DNA from: Azospirillum sp.
Lineage (GTDB): Bacteria > Pseudomonadota > Alphaproteobacteria > Azospirillales > Azospirillaceae
Direction of reading: 5' to 3'
Assembly (NCBI GenBank): GCA_027486405.1
Contig: JAIXPD010000054.1
Location: forward strand, 27,785 to 91,784
Length of the DNA stretch: 64,000 nt
This document shows, in pieces, positions 34,624 through 43,907 of the stretch (its first letter is position 1; each line of letters begins with the position of its first letter). Made by a program: the position numbers and the translations under genes. Below the pieces are notes generated by a model. That model searched no databases. It was not told the origin of the DNA and was given only the letters and a program-made list of their open reading frames with translations.

Positions 34624-35822
34624 TGGGTCTGAAACGTCACGGGGGTCTGAAACGTCGCGGCGTGGCGGCCATGCTGGTCGCCGTCGGGCTGTCGGCGTGC
34701 TCGACTGTAACGGCCCCGCCGCCCGTGGCACAAGGGGCGCAAAAGACCACCCCGACCGCCACCGCCCCGGCCCCGGTTGCCGATGCGTCGCAAAACGTCA
34801 AGGTGGCGCTGCTCGTCCCGCTGTCGGGACCGAGTGCCGCCATCGGGCAAACCATGCTCGACGCCGCGCAACTCGCCCTGTTCGACATGGCGGGCGACCG
34901 GTTCGAACTGCTGCCGCGCGACACCAAGGGAACCCCGGCCGGGGCGGCGGATGCCGCGCGTCAGGCCCTGGCGGAGGGCGCGCGCCTCATCCTCGGCCCG
35001 CTGTTCGCGGCGGAGGTGGCGGCGGTCAAGCCGGTGGCCCAGCCCGCCGGGGTCGATGTGCTGGCCTTCACCACCGATTGGAACCAGGCGGGCAACGGGG
35101 CCTTCGTCATGGGCTTCGTGCCCGGCGATCAGGTCGAACGGGTGACGGGCTTCGCCAAATCGCGCGGCATCAGCCGCTTCGTCGTGCTGGCCCCCCGCAC
35201 CCCCTATGGCGACGCCGTGGTCGGCGCGATGCAGGGGGCGACGCAGAAATTCGGCGCGACCGTCCAGGTCGAACGCTACGACGCCGCCGCCACCGATCTG
35301 TCCGGCCCGGCCCGGCAGGTGGCGCAGGGCGCTGGCCAGCCGCAAGCGGTGCTGTTGGCCGAGGGTGGCAGCCGCGCCCAGGCGCTGGCCGCCGCGCTGG
35401 CGGCCAACGGCGTGTCGCCGCAGCAGGTCAAGCTGCTGGGGACCGGCCTGTGGGACGACGCCCAGCAGGGCAGCAGCCTGGGGCAGGAACCGGCCCTGGT
35501 CGGCGGCTGGTACGCCGCGCCGACGCCGCAGGCCCGCGCCGCCTTCGAAGCGAAGTTCGAGCAGACCTATGGCCGCAAGCCGCAGCGCATCGCCACCTTG
35601 GCCTATGACGCCACGTCGGTCGCCGCCGTGCTGGCCCGCGCCGGGCGTGGCGTGGACCGCAGCGCGATGACCAACCCCAGCGGCTTCGAAGGCTTGGACG
35701 GGTTGTTCCGCCTGCGCGCCAACGGCGCGGTCGAACGCGGTCTGGCGGTGCTGGAGGTGGCCCCGACCGGCGCGCGCATCATCGACCCGGCCCCGTCGAA
35801 CTTCGACGTTCTCGGCCAATAA
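34581..35822 (+). CDS. Penicillin-binding protein activator, LpoA/LppC type lipoprotein
   Basis: A 413-residue lipoprotein with signal peptide and lipobox LSAC (C40), a Pro/Thr/Ala-rich linker (~45-70), and a periplasmic binding protein type I fold (VKVALLVPLSGPSAAIGQTML onward). In gamma-proteobacteria LpoA activates PBP1a from the outer membrane; alphaproteobacterial homologues at this locus are assigned to the same family, but the PBP partner is not shown. It is divergent from rsmI, with which it overlaps at the 5' end. Residues 16-27 come from an 18-bp tandem duplication (34625-34660). Confidence 0.9.
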   Translation: MWRRSVARLATAFSLGLKRHGGLKRRGVAAMLVAVGLSACSTVTAPPPVAQGAQKTTPTATAPAPVADASQNVKVALLVPLSGPSAAIGQTMLDAAQLALFDMAGDRFELLPRDTKGTPAGAADAARQALAEGARLILGPLFAAEVAAVKPVAQPAGVDVLAFTTDWNQAGNGAFVMGFVPGDQVERVTGFAKSRGISRFVVLAPRTPYGDAVVGAMQGATQKFGATVQVERYDAAATDLSGPARQVAQGAGQPQAVLLAEGGSRAQALAAALAANGVSPQQVKLLGTGLWDDAQQGSSLGQEPALVGGWYAAPTPQARAAFEAKFEQTYGRKPQRIATLAYDATSVAAVLARAGRGVDRSAMTNPSGFEGLDGLFRLRANGAVERGLAVLEVAPTGARIIDPAPSNFDVLGQ

Positions 35823-35896
35823 ACGCTTTCAGTCAGCAACAGACCATTCTCCCGGTTCCGCGCGTGGCGGGGCCGGGGGAGTTCGGTGTGTGGAAT

Positions 35897-36922
35897 TCAG
35901 CGCCGCGCGGCCAGCGAGGCCAGTTGAAACAGCACGCGCGCGCAGATGGTTTCGTCGGGCATGTGGGTTTTCTTGCAATCCGCCTCGGCGTCCACCAGCC
36001 GTTCCAACGCCTGACGCACCAGATTGGGCGACCAGCGCCGGGCCTGCCCGATCAGGCGGCTTTTCAGCTTGAAAAACACCGGCGGGCGCAGCGACTCGAC
36101 GGCGGCCTCGGCGGATTTGCCCGCCGCGATCTGCCCGCCGATCAGATGCAGGCGCTGGAAATGGCGCTGCGCCCCGCGCAGGATCGGCACGGGCGAGGTG
36201 CCTTCGGCGAACAGCCGGGCCAGCGAGCGGTCGAGCGTGGCGAAATCCCCTTCCGCCGCCGCCCAGATCGGTTCATCCATCGACAGGGCGGCGCTGTCGC
36301 CGATGCAGGCCTGGACATCCTCCAGCCGCACCCGCTTGGCCGTGCCGACATAGAGCGCCAGCTTGTCCACCTCGCCGCGCGCGACCATGCGGTCGCCGAC
36401 CAGATGGCCGCTGAGAAACGCCAGCGCGTCGGGGTCGGCGGTCAGGCCATGGGCGTGCAGCAGGTCGGCGATGACCCGGCCCAGCGACGCTTCATCCTCG
36501 ACGTAACAGGGAATGGCGACGGCCTTGTCGGCCCCTTCGAACAGCAAACGCAGCTTGGAGCGCGCGCCGAGATCGCCCGACTCGACGACGATCAGGCTGT
36601 CGCCGGGCGGTGGCGGGTCGAGAAAGGCGGCGAAGGCGGCGGCGCTGTTGTCCTCCGCCTCGCGCACGCGGATCAGGCGGCGTCCGCCGGTGAAGGACAG
36701 GGCGGCGGCCTCGTCGGCCAGCCGTGCGGGATCGTCGGCCACCGCCCGCCCGATGAATTCGGCGACGCGGAAGGGATCGGCCAAATCCTCCACGACCTTG
36801 CGGCCCAACTGCTGGGCGCGGTCGCGCACCAACCCGCCATCCGGCCCATAGAGCAGGACGGCGCGGACGGCCGGATCCGGGTTGCGCAAAAACCCGTCGA
36901 TGGCTCTGGCTTGCAGCTTCAC
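35897..36922 (-). CDS. holA: DNA polymerase III delta subunit
   Basis: A 341-residue clamp-loader delta subunit that opens the beta clamp. Landmarks are VLLYGPDGGLVRDRAQQL (vestigial P-loop-like region), FTGGRRLIRVREAEDN, LIVVESGDL, LVGDRMVARGEVDKLALYVG and the C-terminal collar domain (HLIGGQIAAGKSAEAAVESLRPPVFFKLKSRL). The gene follows lptE on the same strand with a 63-base gap containing a strong hairpin. The leuS-lptE-holA order is common in Alphaproteobacteria. Confidence 0.95.
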   Translation of the reverse strand: MKLQARAIDGFLRNPDPAVRAVLLYGPDGGLVRDRAQQLGRKVVEDLADPFRVAEFIGRAVADDPARLADEAAALSFTGGRRLIRVREAEDNSAAAFAAFLDPPPPGDSLIVVESGDLGARSKLRLLFEGADKAVAIPCYVEDEASLGRVIADLLHAHGLTADPDALAFLSGHLVGDRMVARGEVDKLALYVGTAKRVRLEDVQACIGDSAALSMDEPIWAAAEGDFATLDRSLARLFAEGTSPVPILRGAQRHFQRLHLIGGQIAAGKSAEAAVESLRPPVFFKLKSRLIGQARRWSPNLVRQALERLVDAEADCKKTHMPDETICARVLFQLASLAARR

Positions 36923-36936
36923 GGACGGCGTTCCTG

Positions 36937-36982
36937 CACCGGTCGGGGGAGCGGATCGACCATGCCGATCCGCCGACCGGTG
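36937..36982 (-). promoter_or_regulatory. Strong hairpin between lptE and holA
   Basis: CACCGGTCGG (36937-36946) pairs with CCGACCGGTG (36973-36982), and inside it GCGGATCG pairs with CGATCCGC. The minus-strand transcript forms this immediately after the lptE stop. No T-tract follows on that strand, so it may be a processing or partial-termination element between the two genes. Confidence 0.65.
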
Positions 36983-36985
36983 TGT

Positions 36986-37543
36986 TTAGGGCTGGCGGCC
37001 AAGATGCATGGCGACGCGGGTGGTGATGTCGTTGGAAATCTCCTCCAACGCGCGATCATAGGCGTTTTCGACCGTCACCACGCCCGCGTAATGCTGTTCC
37101 AGGATGTTGTAGGTGATGAGCGACCGCGCGCGCGATTGGAACACCACGGCCCCGGTCGTCGTGTCGGTCAGCGTGTAGGGGGCGTTGACGTGAAGCTGCG
37201 CCCGCACCGCCGACGCATCCTTTTGCAGGGCGAGCTTTTCCTCCGCCGCCGTCAGGCTGACGTTCAGGCGGTAGCGCGTGCTGCTGGGCCGACTCGTCGG
37301 GTAAAAACGGTCGATCAGCAGGTTGCGCAGCTTCTGGCCTTCCCGGTCGGGAATGCCGCCGATGTCGACGTTGGCCAGCTTTTCCGTTGCCCCCGCACCA
37401 TAGCTCTTGTCGCCGTAGAGCGGCTGGAAGCCGCAGGCCGACAGCAGGGCAAGGGCGCAGGCCAGCAACCCGCCCTTCAGGGCGGGTGCCTTCAGCGCCC
37501 GCGACGGGGCACGACGGAACAGGCTGGGGTCAGACGACGACAT
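36986..37543 (-). CDS. lptE: LPS-assembly lipoprotein LptE
   Basis: A 185-residue outer-membrane lipoprotein that plugs the LptD barrel for lipopolysaccharide export. The N-terminus has a signal peptide and lipobox LSAC (C37), followed by the family start [10 protein letters not shown], a conserved [11 protein letters not shown] stretch and a C-terminal [21 protein letters not shown] segment. The first 14 bases overlap the end of leuS, which indicates translational coupling. Confidence 0.95.
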   Translation of the reverse strand: MSSSDPSLFRRAPSRALKAPALKGGLLACALALLSACGFQPLYGDKSYGAGATEKLANVDIGGIPDREGQKLRNLLIDRFYPTSRPSSTRYRLNVSLTAAEEKLALQKDASAVRAQLHVNAPYTLTDTTTGAVVFQSRARSLITYNILEQHYAGVVTVENAYDRALEEISNDITTRVAMHLGRQP

Positions 37544-40115
37544 TGATCACCCGGTTCGGGACGACGATGACTTTGCGGACGGGCTTGCCCTCCAACGCAC
37601 GTTGCACGTTGGCGTCGGCCAGGGCAACCCGTTCGGCAGACTCCTTGTCCAGATCGCGCGGCAGATCCAGCGTGGCGCGCAGCTTGCCGTTGACCTGGAC
37701 GGCGATCTTGACGCTGTCCTCCGTCACCAGGGCGGGGTCGGCCTCCGGCCAGGGCTGGTCGGTCAGCAGGCCCTGATGACCCAGCGCCACCCACAGCTCT
37801 TCGGCCAGGTGGGGCATCATCGGGCCGATCAGGCGGACCACCGACTCAAAGCCCTCGCGCAGAACCCAGGCTTCGCCCTCACCGCTGCCGTCCAGTTCGC
37901 CAAGGGCGTTGGACAGCTCGCGCACGCGGGCGACGGCCTTGTTGAAGCGGAACTTGTCGAGGTCCTCCGACATCCCGGCGATGGTCTTGTGGACCAGACG
38001 GCGGGTTGCTTCGGCCTTGGCGCTCAGCGCGTCGGGCTTGGGCGCGCCGACCGGGGGCAGGGCCACCGGGGCGTCCGTCACCATCCGCCACAGGCGGTTG
38101 ATGTAGCGCCACGCGCCGTCGATGCCGGATTCCGTCCATTCCAGATCGCGTTCCGGCGGGCTGTCGGACAGCATGAACAGGCGGGCGGCGTCGGCCCCGT
38201 AGGTGCCGATGATGTGGGCCGGGTCCACCACGTTCTTTTTGGACTTCGACATCTTTTCGACGCGGCCGACGTTGACCGGGGCCTTGGTGTCGCGGTGCAC
38301 CCACTGGCCCTTGTCGTTCTTTTCCAGATCGGTCGGGGCCAGCCACGCGCCGCTGTCGGCGTCCTTGTAGGTTTCGTGGTTGACCATGCCCTGGGTGAAC
38401 AGGCCGGTGAACGGCTCGTCCAGGTTCAGATAGCCGCAGGTCTTCAGCGCGCGGGTCCAGAAGCGCGAATAGAGCAGGTGCAGGACCGCGTGTTCGATGC
38501 CGCCGATGTACTGGTCCACCCCCAGCCAGTAATCCACCGACTCCCGGGTGAAGCCGGTCGAGTCTTCCTTGGGCGAGCAGAAGCGGGCGAAATACCACGA
38601 CGACTCGATGAAGGTGTCGAAGGTGTCGGTTTCGCGCAGCGCGGGCTTGCCGCAGCTCGGGCAGGCGGTGTGCTTCCAGCTCGGGTGATGGGACAGCGGG
38701 TTGCCCGGCTTGTCGAAGGTCACATCCTCCGGCAGCACGACGGGCAATTGATCGTCGGGAACCGGCACGATGCCGCAGGACTCGCAATGGATGACCGGGA
38801 TCGGGCAGCCCCAATAGCGTTGGCGCGACACGCCCCAATCGCGCAGGCGGAATTGGGTGGTGCGTTCGCCCTGACCGGTCGACTCGAGGCGCTTCCCGAC
38901 CTCCTGCTTGGCCGACTCGACGTCCAGCCCATCCAGGAAGCGCGAGTTGCGCAGCACGCCGGGGCCGGTGTAGGCCTCCGTCTCAACGGCGAAGCTGGCC
39001 GGATCGGCGTCGGCGGGGATGACCACCGGCAGGACCGGAAGGCCGTATTTGCGGGCGAAGTCCAGATCGCGCTGGTCGTGCGCCGGGCAGGCGAAGATCG
39101 CCCCGGTCCCGTATTCCATCAGCACGAAATTGGCGACGTAGACCGGCAGCTCCCACGACGGGTCGAGCGGGTGCACCACCTTCAGGCCGGTGTCGAAGCC
39201 ACGCTTCTCCGCCGTCTCGATCGCTTCCTCGCTGGTTCCCAGCCGGTTGCATTCGGCGATGAACTCCGCCAGCTCCGGGTTCGACGCGGCCAGTTCGGCG
39301 GCCAACGGGTGGTTGGGCGAAATGGCGGCGAAGGACGCGCCGAACAGCGTGTCGGGCCGGGTGGTGAAGACCTCCAACGTTTGATTGGGGGCCGTGTCGG
39401 CCCGATCCTTCAGCGCGAAGCGGAAACGCACGCCGGTGGATTTGCCGATCCAGTTTTCCTGCATGATGCGGACGCGCTCGGGCCAGCGGTCCAGCGTCTC
39501 CAGCCCCTTCAGCAGATCGTCGGCGAAGGCGGTGATCTTCAGGAACCATTGGGACAGCTTGCGCTTTTCGACCAGCGCGCCGGTGCGCCAGCCGCGCCCG
39601 TCGATCACCTGTTCGTTGGCGAGCACGGTGTTGTCCACCGGATCCCAGTTGACCCAGCTTTCCTTGCGATAGGCCAGACCGGCCTTCAGGAAATCCAGGA
39701 ACATCTTCTGCTCGTGGCGGTAATACTCCACGTCGCAGGTGGCGATTTCGCGGTCCCAGTCGATGGACAGGCCCATCGTCTTCAACTGGCCGCGCATGGT
39801 CGCGATGTTCTCGCGCGTCCAGCTCGCCGGGTGGGTCTTCTTTTCCAGCGCCGCGTTTTCAGCGGGCAGGCCGAAGGCGTCCCAGCCCATCGGGTGCAGG
39901 ACGTTGAAGCCCTTGGCCCGTTTGAAACGGGCGATCACGTCGCCGATGGTGTAGTTGCGGACGTGGCCCATGTGGATGCGCCCCGACGGGTAGGGGAACA
40001 TCTCCAGCACATAATATTTGGGACGGGACGCGTCCTCGCGCGCGGTGAAGCAGCCCTGGCTTTCCCACAGGCTTTGCCACTTCGCTTCGGTTTCCTTGAC
40101 ATTGTAACGCGACAT
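37530..40115 (-). CDS. leuS: Leucyl-tRNA synthetase
   Basis: An 861-residue class I synthetase charging tRNA-Leu. The HIGH motif is HMGH at 48-51 ([14 protein letters not shown]). The editing domain carries [10 protein letters not shown], the zinc-type segment includes CESCGIV and [18 protein letters not shown], and the KMSKS motif is [11 protein letters not shown]. The length is close to E. coli LeuS (860). It heads the leuS-lptE-holA unit. Confidence 0.99.
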   Translation of the reverse strand: MSRYNVKETEAKWQSLWESQGCFTAREDASRPKYYVLEMFPYPSGRIHMGHVRNYTIGDVIARFKRAKGFNVLHPMGWDAFGLPAENAALEKKTHPASWTRENIATMRGQLKTMGLSIDWDREIATCDVEYYRHEQKMFLDFLKAGLAYRKESWVNWDPVDNTVLANEQVIDGRGWRTGALVEKRKLSQWFLKITAFADDLLKGLETLDRWPERVRIMQENWIGKSTGVRFRFALKDRADTAPNQTLEVFTTRPDTLFGASFAAISPNHPLAAELAASNPELAEFIAECNRLGTSEEAIETAEKRGFDTGLKVVHPLDPSWELPVYVANFVLMEYGTGAIFACPAHDQRDLDFARKYGLPVLPVVIPADADPASFAVETEAYTGPGVLRNSRFLDGLDVESAKQEVGKRLESTGQGERTTQFRLRDWGVSRQRYWGCPIPVIHCESCGIVPVPDDQLPVVLPEDVTFDKPGNPLSHHPSWKHTACPSCGKPALRETDTFDTFIESSWYFARFCSPKEDSTGFTRESVDYWLGVDQYIGGIEHAVLHLLYSRFWTRALKTCGYLNLDEPFTGLFTQGMVNHETYKDADSGAWLAPTDLEKNDKGQWVHRDTKAPVNVGRVEKMSKSKKNVVDPAHIIGTYGADAARLFMLSDSPPERDLEWTESGIDGAWRYINRLWRMVTDAPVALPPVGAPKPDALSAKAEATRRLVHKTIAGMSEDLDKFRFNKAVARVRELSNALGELDGSGEGEAWVLREGFESVVRLIGPMMPHLAEELWVALGHQGLLTDQPWPEADPALVTEDSVKIAVQVNGKLRATLDLPRDLDKESAERVALADANVQRALEGKPVRKVIVVPNRVINVVV

Positions 40116-40188
40116 GGAGGACGCCGTTTCCCGTTGTATCGTTCAGCTTGCGATGAAAGCGGGCGGACGCATCATGGCCCGCCCCATC

Positions 40189-40233
40189 CGTGTGATGTCT
40201 GGCCGTGTGATTCCTGGCCGTATGGTCACTGGC
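40189..40233. repeat. Three degenerate 15-bp tandem repeats across a stop codon
   Basis: CGTGTGATGTCTGGC, CGTGTGATTCCTGGC and CGTATGGTCACTGGC stand head to tail over the end of the DUF3576 gene, whose stop lies in the third unit. Confidence 0.85.
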
Positions 40234-40771
40234 GCGTGGCGGCCTGGGCGGCGACGCGCAGCTGGCGGGCGCGGGTCAGCACCGCGTCTTCCAGGGTGCC
40301 GGCCGTTTCGTTGCCGACCGTGCTGTCACGCCAATCGTTGCCGGTGCGCTGCTGCTTGAACACCGACACCCGCACGCCGTCGGCGCGCAGCTGCTTGTCC
40401 AGAATGTACAGGTTGACCTTGAACCGCTCGTTCGGGGTTTCCGGGGCGCTGTACCAGTCGGTCAGGATCACGCCGCCGAAGGGATCGGCCGAGGCGATCG
40501 GCATGAAGGACAGGGTGTCGAGCGCGGCGCGCCACAGGAAGCTGTTGACCCCCAGGCCGTTGGCGCTGTCCTGGTCCCCGCTGCCGCGCTTGTTCTTGCC
40601 GAACAGGTTGAAGCCGCCTTCGGTGCCGAGGATGCTGCCGAACTTGTACTCTTGCCTTTTAATCTGCTCTTCCATGGACTCGGTCTTGCCGCCCCAATCG
40701 GCGCAGCCTGCGACCGTCACGGACGCCGCGAGCAGAACGGGGACAAGGCGGAAAGCGGTCAAGCGGCGCAT
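40226..40771 (-). CDS. DUF3576 domain lipoprotein
   Basis: A 181-residue exported protein with lipobox VAGC (C23) and the DUF3576 pattern (GVNSFLWRAALDTLSFMPIASADPFGGVILTDWYSAPETPNERFKV). It is a conserved alphaproteobacterial envelope protein of unknown function, often placed near leuS. The ATG at 40771 gives the signal peptide directly. The 3' end and the sequence following it are made of three 15-bp repeats (40189-40233). Confidence 0.9.
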   Translation of the reverse strand: MRRLTAFRLVPVLLAASVTVAGCADWGGKTESMEEQIKRQEYKFGSILGTEGGFNLFGKNKRGSGDQDSANGLGVNSFLWRAALDTLSFMPIASADPFGGVILTDWYSAPETPNERFKVNLYILDKQLRADGVRVSVFKQQRTGNDWRDSTVGNETAGTLEDAVLTRARQLRVAAQAATRQ

Positions 40772-41051
40772 GGTGGGGAACCCGGATCGAGAAATGGGGA
40801 GACCACGCGCGTGATGCGCGCGGAATGCCGGTGAAAAGACCATAAATGCACGGCCCCGCGCAACAGCGGAAGCGGTCGGCCTTGCTGGCGCTGGGGGTGT
40901 GGTCACTGTGCTCCGTGCGACACACTGTCCCCTCAATGCTGCATTCGTCTCGATTTGCCGCTTGCTGGGTCGGGTCGGGGTGCGTACCTAGGTTCCAGCC
41001 AGGACGTCAACCAGGCTGAAAACATCTGCTGCCAGGATGGAGGCAACAATC
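40772..41051 (+). promoter_or_regulatory. Leader/promoter region of porin 1
   Basis: 280 bases between the divergent DUF3576 and porin genes. The stretch near 40980-41040 contains several CCAGG-type repeats, and the ribosome-binding site GGAGG lies 11 bases before the ATG at 41052. No promoter can be assigned with confidence. Confidence 0.4.
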
Positions 41052-42272
41052 ATGAACCGTTATCTGCTCGCCGGCTCCGCTGCCGTCGCTCTCGCGCTCG
41101 GCGCTGGCACTGCCAACGCCCAGGCCAAGTTCGACCTGAAGATCGGCGGCGACGCCTATTTCGAAGCTGGCTTCGTGTCGCAAGACAACGACACCGGCCT
41201 GCGTTCGACCGAATTCGCCAACCGCATGCGCATCGTTGTGCAGCCGGTCGCCAAGGCTGACAACGGCCTGGAATACGGCGCTCGTCTGCGCTTCCGCGCC
41301 GCTGGTTCGGGCACCGACAACAACGTTTCCGCTGACCGCGCGTTCATCTACGCGACCGGCAGCTTCGGTTCGGTCCGTCTGGGTTCGACCAACGAATTCA
41401 ACGACGACACCGCCGTTTCGACCCCGATCGATTACCTGCCGCTCGGTCTGTATGACCGCGTGAACTCGTACATCGGTGCGACCAACGGTGCCAACACCAC
41501 CATCAACGGCCGTTACGCCGGTGCCGACGTCGGCTCCAACGGTGGCGTCGCGCAGACCGTGACCGGCAACAGCCTGATCTGGGCGACCCTGGATCCGGTC
41601 GGTGGCAACTCCACCAAGGTTGTCTACTACTCCCCGCGCTTCTCGGGTCTGCAGCTCGGCGCTGCTTACACCCCGCGCAAGGACAGCTTCTACACCGACG
41701 TCAACCGCGTGAAGAACGTGACGACCGCCGGTGCGCAGGCTTCGGGTGCCTATCAGGACATCTTCGAAATCGGTGCCAACTACAACAACACCTTTGACGG
41801 CGTCACCGTGAAGGCCAGCGCGGCCTACACCGGCGGCACCACCTCGAAGAGCGGCGTTGCGGCTGACAGCTTCAAGAACCTGAGCGCCTGGCAGGCTGGT
41901 GCGCAGATCGGCTACGCCGGTTTCGTGCTCGGCGGCGGCTATGTCAACTTCGGCAAGTCGGGCCAGAACACCCGTTACACCTACACCGGCGACGTGTCCA
42001 ACTGGACCGTTGGCGTGCAGTACACCACCGGCCCGATCGTCGTCGGTGCCAACTACAAGCACGGCGAAGACCCCGGCTCGACCACTCTGGCTGGCAAGCG
42101 CAAGCTGGACGTCTACGAACTGGGTGCCAGCTACACCGTCGCCCCGGGTCTGGCTGTCCAGGCTCAGTACGACTACTTCACGGCTAAGAGCGACAAGGCC
42201 ACCACCGTTGCCACCGGCAACGATGACGACAAGGGCCATGTCGTGATCCTGCGTTCGGTCTTGGCGTTCTAA
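41052..42272 (+). CDS. Outer-membrane porin (porin 1 of a tandem pair)
   Basis: A 406-residue Gram-negative porin of the 16-strand type. The signal peptide (MNRYLLAGSAAVALALGAGTANA) is cleaved before QAKFDLK, followed by the typical GGDAYFEAGFVSQDND, EFANRMRI and ADNGLEYGARLRFRAAG beta segments; the chain ends VILRSVLAF with a terminal phenylalanine for BAM recognition. Charged loop regions suggest a diffusion pore for small hydrophilic solutes. It has its own terminator and a paralogue just downstream. Codon usage is uniform and looks adapted to high expression. Confidence 0.95.
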   Translation: MNRYLLAGSAAVALALGAGTANAQAKFDLKIGGDAYFEAGFVSQDNDTGLRSTEFANRMRIVVQPVAKADNGLEYGARLRFRAAGSGTDNNVSADRAFIYATGSFGSVRLGSTNEFNDDTAVSTPIDYLPLGLYDRVNSYIGATNGANTTINGRYAGADVGSNGGVAQTVTGNSLIWATLDPVGGNSTKVVYYSPRFSGLQLGAAYTPRKDSFYTDVNRVKNVTTAGAQASGAYQDIFEIGANYNNTFDGVTVKASAAYTGGTTSKSGVAADSFKNLSAWQAGAQIGYAGFVLGGGYVNFGKSGQNTRYTYTGDVSNWTVGVQYTTGPIVVGANYKHGEDPGSTTLAGKRKLDVYELGASYTVAPGLAVQAQYDYFTAKSDKATTVATGNDDDKGHVVILRSVLAF

Positions 42273-42301
42273 TCAACGCTCAAGTCCGTTTGCTGAAGAA
42301 G

Positions 42302-42329
42302 GGCGGTGGCGCAAGCCACCGCCTTTTTT
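42302..42329 (+). terminator. Terminator of porin 1
   Basis: A 9-bp stem GGCGGTGGC / GCCACCGCC with a GCAA tetraloop, followed by TTTTTT. Confidence 0.96.
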
Positions 42330-42654
42330 CGTGCGCGCGTTTACGGCCCGCTGGCTCTGCGCGCCTGAGCGGATCCGCCGCGTTGCAAACATGCGTTTGC
42401 GTATGGACAACGCCTTATTTTGCGGCGCAACGCACACGGGACAAGCAGCGATGTGCCTATTTGGCAGCACATAAAGAAATCGCTGGAAAAACAACATGCT
42501 AAAACTGTGTCTTTGATGCCACGCTGTGATGACGGTCGTGTTGCAGTGCGGTTTTGGCGCTTGCCGAGACAAACGGGGAGAGGGTATTTCCAAAGAACCA
42601 GGAAAAACCGCTCAGCCCCGAAAACGGGGCGACTGCTATAAGGATGGACAATCC
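42330..42654 (+). promoter_or_regulatory. Inter-porin region with porin 2 leader
   Basis: About 325 bases with no gene. A ribosome-binding region around AAGGATGGA (42641-42649) precedes porin 2. A sub-stretch at 42470-42520 is AT-richer and may hold the promoter, but I cannot assign it. Confidence 0.45.
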
Positions 42655-43761
42655 ATGAAGCGTTCTCTCGTTGTCGGCTGCGCCGCAGTTGCCCTCGTCG
42701 CCGGTTGCGGCGTTGCCTCGGCCCAGTCGAAGAGCAAGTTCGACATCCTCGTTGGCGGCGACGCCTTCTTCCAGGCCGGTTACACCGACCAGAAGAACGA
42801 CAGCAACCTGCGCAAGACCGAATTCTCGAACCGTATGCGCCTGAAGTTCACGCCGACCGCCAAGGCCGACAACGGTCTGGAATACGGCGCGCGTCTGCGC
42901 ATCCGCACTTGGGGGCCAAGCTCCTCTTCGGGCAACACCGTCACCGCCGACCGCTCCTACATCTTCGCCAACGGCGCGTTCGGCACCGTCCAGGCCGGCA
43001 CCATCAACGGCCTGTCGGACGAATACGGCGTGATCGGCCCGAACGCCGATGGCACCTCGGGTTCGCCCGATGGCTTCTGGTCGACCTTCTACAACGGCGC
43101 GATGCCCTACGTCATGGGTTCGCTGCGCACGCTGGAGTCGGGTGACAACGGCACCAAGCTGGTCTACCTGACCCCGAGCTTCTCGGGCTTCCAGCTCGGC
43201 GCGGCCTACACCCCGAAGTACGGCGACACCGCCACCTCGGTGAACCGCGTCAAGGGCAGCAAGACCTACTCCGACATTGGTGAAGTCCAGGCCACCTACA
43301 AGGGCACCGTCGGTGGCGTCGGCCTCGAAGGCAGCCTGGCCTATCAGTTCGCCGATGCCGAAGCGGCCACCACCAAGGATCTCAGCTCGGTCCATGTCGG
43401 CCTGAACGTCAGCTACGGCGCTCTGGTCGTCGGCGGCAGCTACGCCAACAGCGGCAAGTCCGGCTACGCCAAGACCGCCCGTGGCATCGACAACCAGCAG
43501 GTCTGGATCCTGGGTGCGCAGTACACGGTCGGCCCGGTCGTTCTGGCCGCCACCTACACCGATGGCCGTGGCATCAGCACCGCTGGCGGCACCACCGCCG
43601 CCGCCAACGCCCGCGCCCACCTGTACCAGGTCGGTGCGACCTACACCATCGCTCCCGGCCTGACCACGGGTCTGGAATACAGCTACTTCGACAACAAGGT
43701 TGGCACGGCCGCGAAGGACAAGGCCAACATGTTCCTGGTCGACACCCGTCTGGCGTTCTAA
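42655..43761 (+). CDS. Outer-membrane porin (porin 2 of a tandem pair)
   Basis: A 368-residue porin clearly paralogous to porin 1: the same GGDAFFQAGYTDQKND, EFSNRMRLKF and ADNGLEYGARLRIRTWG segments, a signal peptide ending GVASA-QSKSKF, and a terminal phenylalanine (LVDTRLAF). It is about 40 residues shorter than porin 1, with differences mainly in loop regions. The pair probably arose by tandem duplication and now may differ in solute preference or regulation. Confidence 0.95.
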   Translation: MKRSLVVGCAAVALVAGCGVASAQSKSKFDILVGGDAFFQAGYTDQKNDSNLRKTEFSNRMRLKFTPTAKADNGLEYGARLRIRTWGPSSSSGNTVTADRSYIFANGAFGTVQAGTINGLSDEYGVIGPNADGTSGSPDGFWSTFYNGAMPYVMGSLRTLESGDNGTKLVYLTPSFSGFQLGAAYTPKYGDTATSVNRVKGSKTYSDIGEVQATYKGTVGGVGLEGSLAYQFADAEAATTKDLSSVHVGLNVSYGALVVGGSYANSGKSGYAKTARGIDNQQVWILGAQYTVGPVVLAATYTDGRGISTAGGTTAAANARAHLYQVGATYTIAPGLTTGLEYSYFDNKVGTAAKDKANMFLVDTRLAF

Positions 43762-43787
43762 TCGACTCCAGTCTGGCAGCAAACGAG

Positions 43788-43816
43788 GGCGGCGGAGCAA
43801 TCCGCCGCCTTTTTTT
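43788..43816 (+). terminator. Terminator of porin 2
   Basis: A 9-bp stem GGCGGCGGA / TCCGCCGCC with a GCAA tetraloop, followed by TTTTTTT. The design is the same as the porin 1 terminator, as expected for duplicated units. Confidence 0.96.
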
Positions 43817-43907
43817 CGTTGCGGCCTGATTTTGGGCGATCCGCATCAACCCCAACGGCGCGACCACGCCGCCGGGGTTTTGCGTTGCTGGTGAGGGCGT
43901 GGAGGCG

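Noticed and set aside
37602..40814. A 1070-codon open frame antisense to leuS
   Set aside because: It is a shadow of leuS, produced by high GC content. Its translation is rich in Gly, Arg, Val, Gln and His without domains, and leuS on the other strand is complete and certain.
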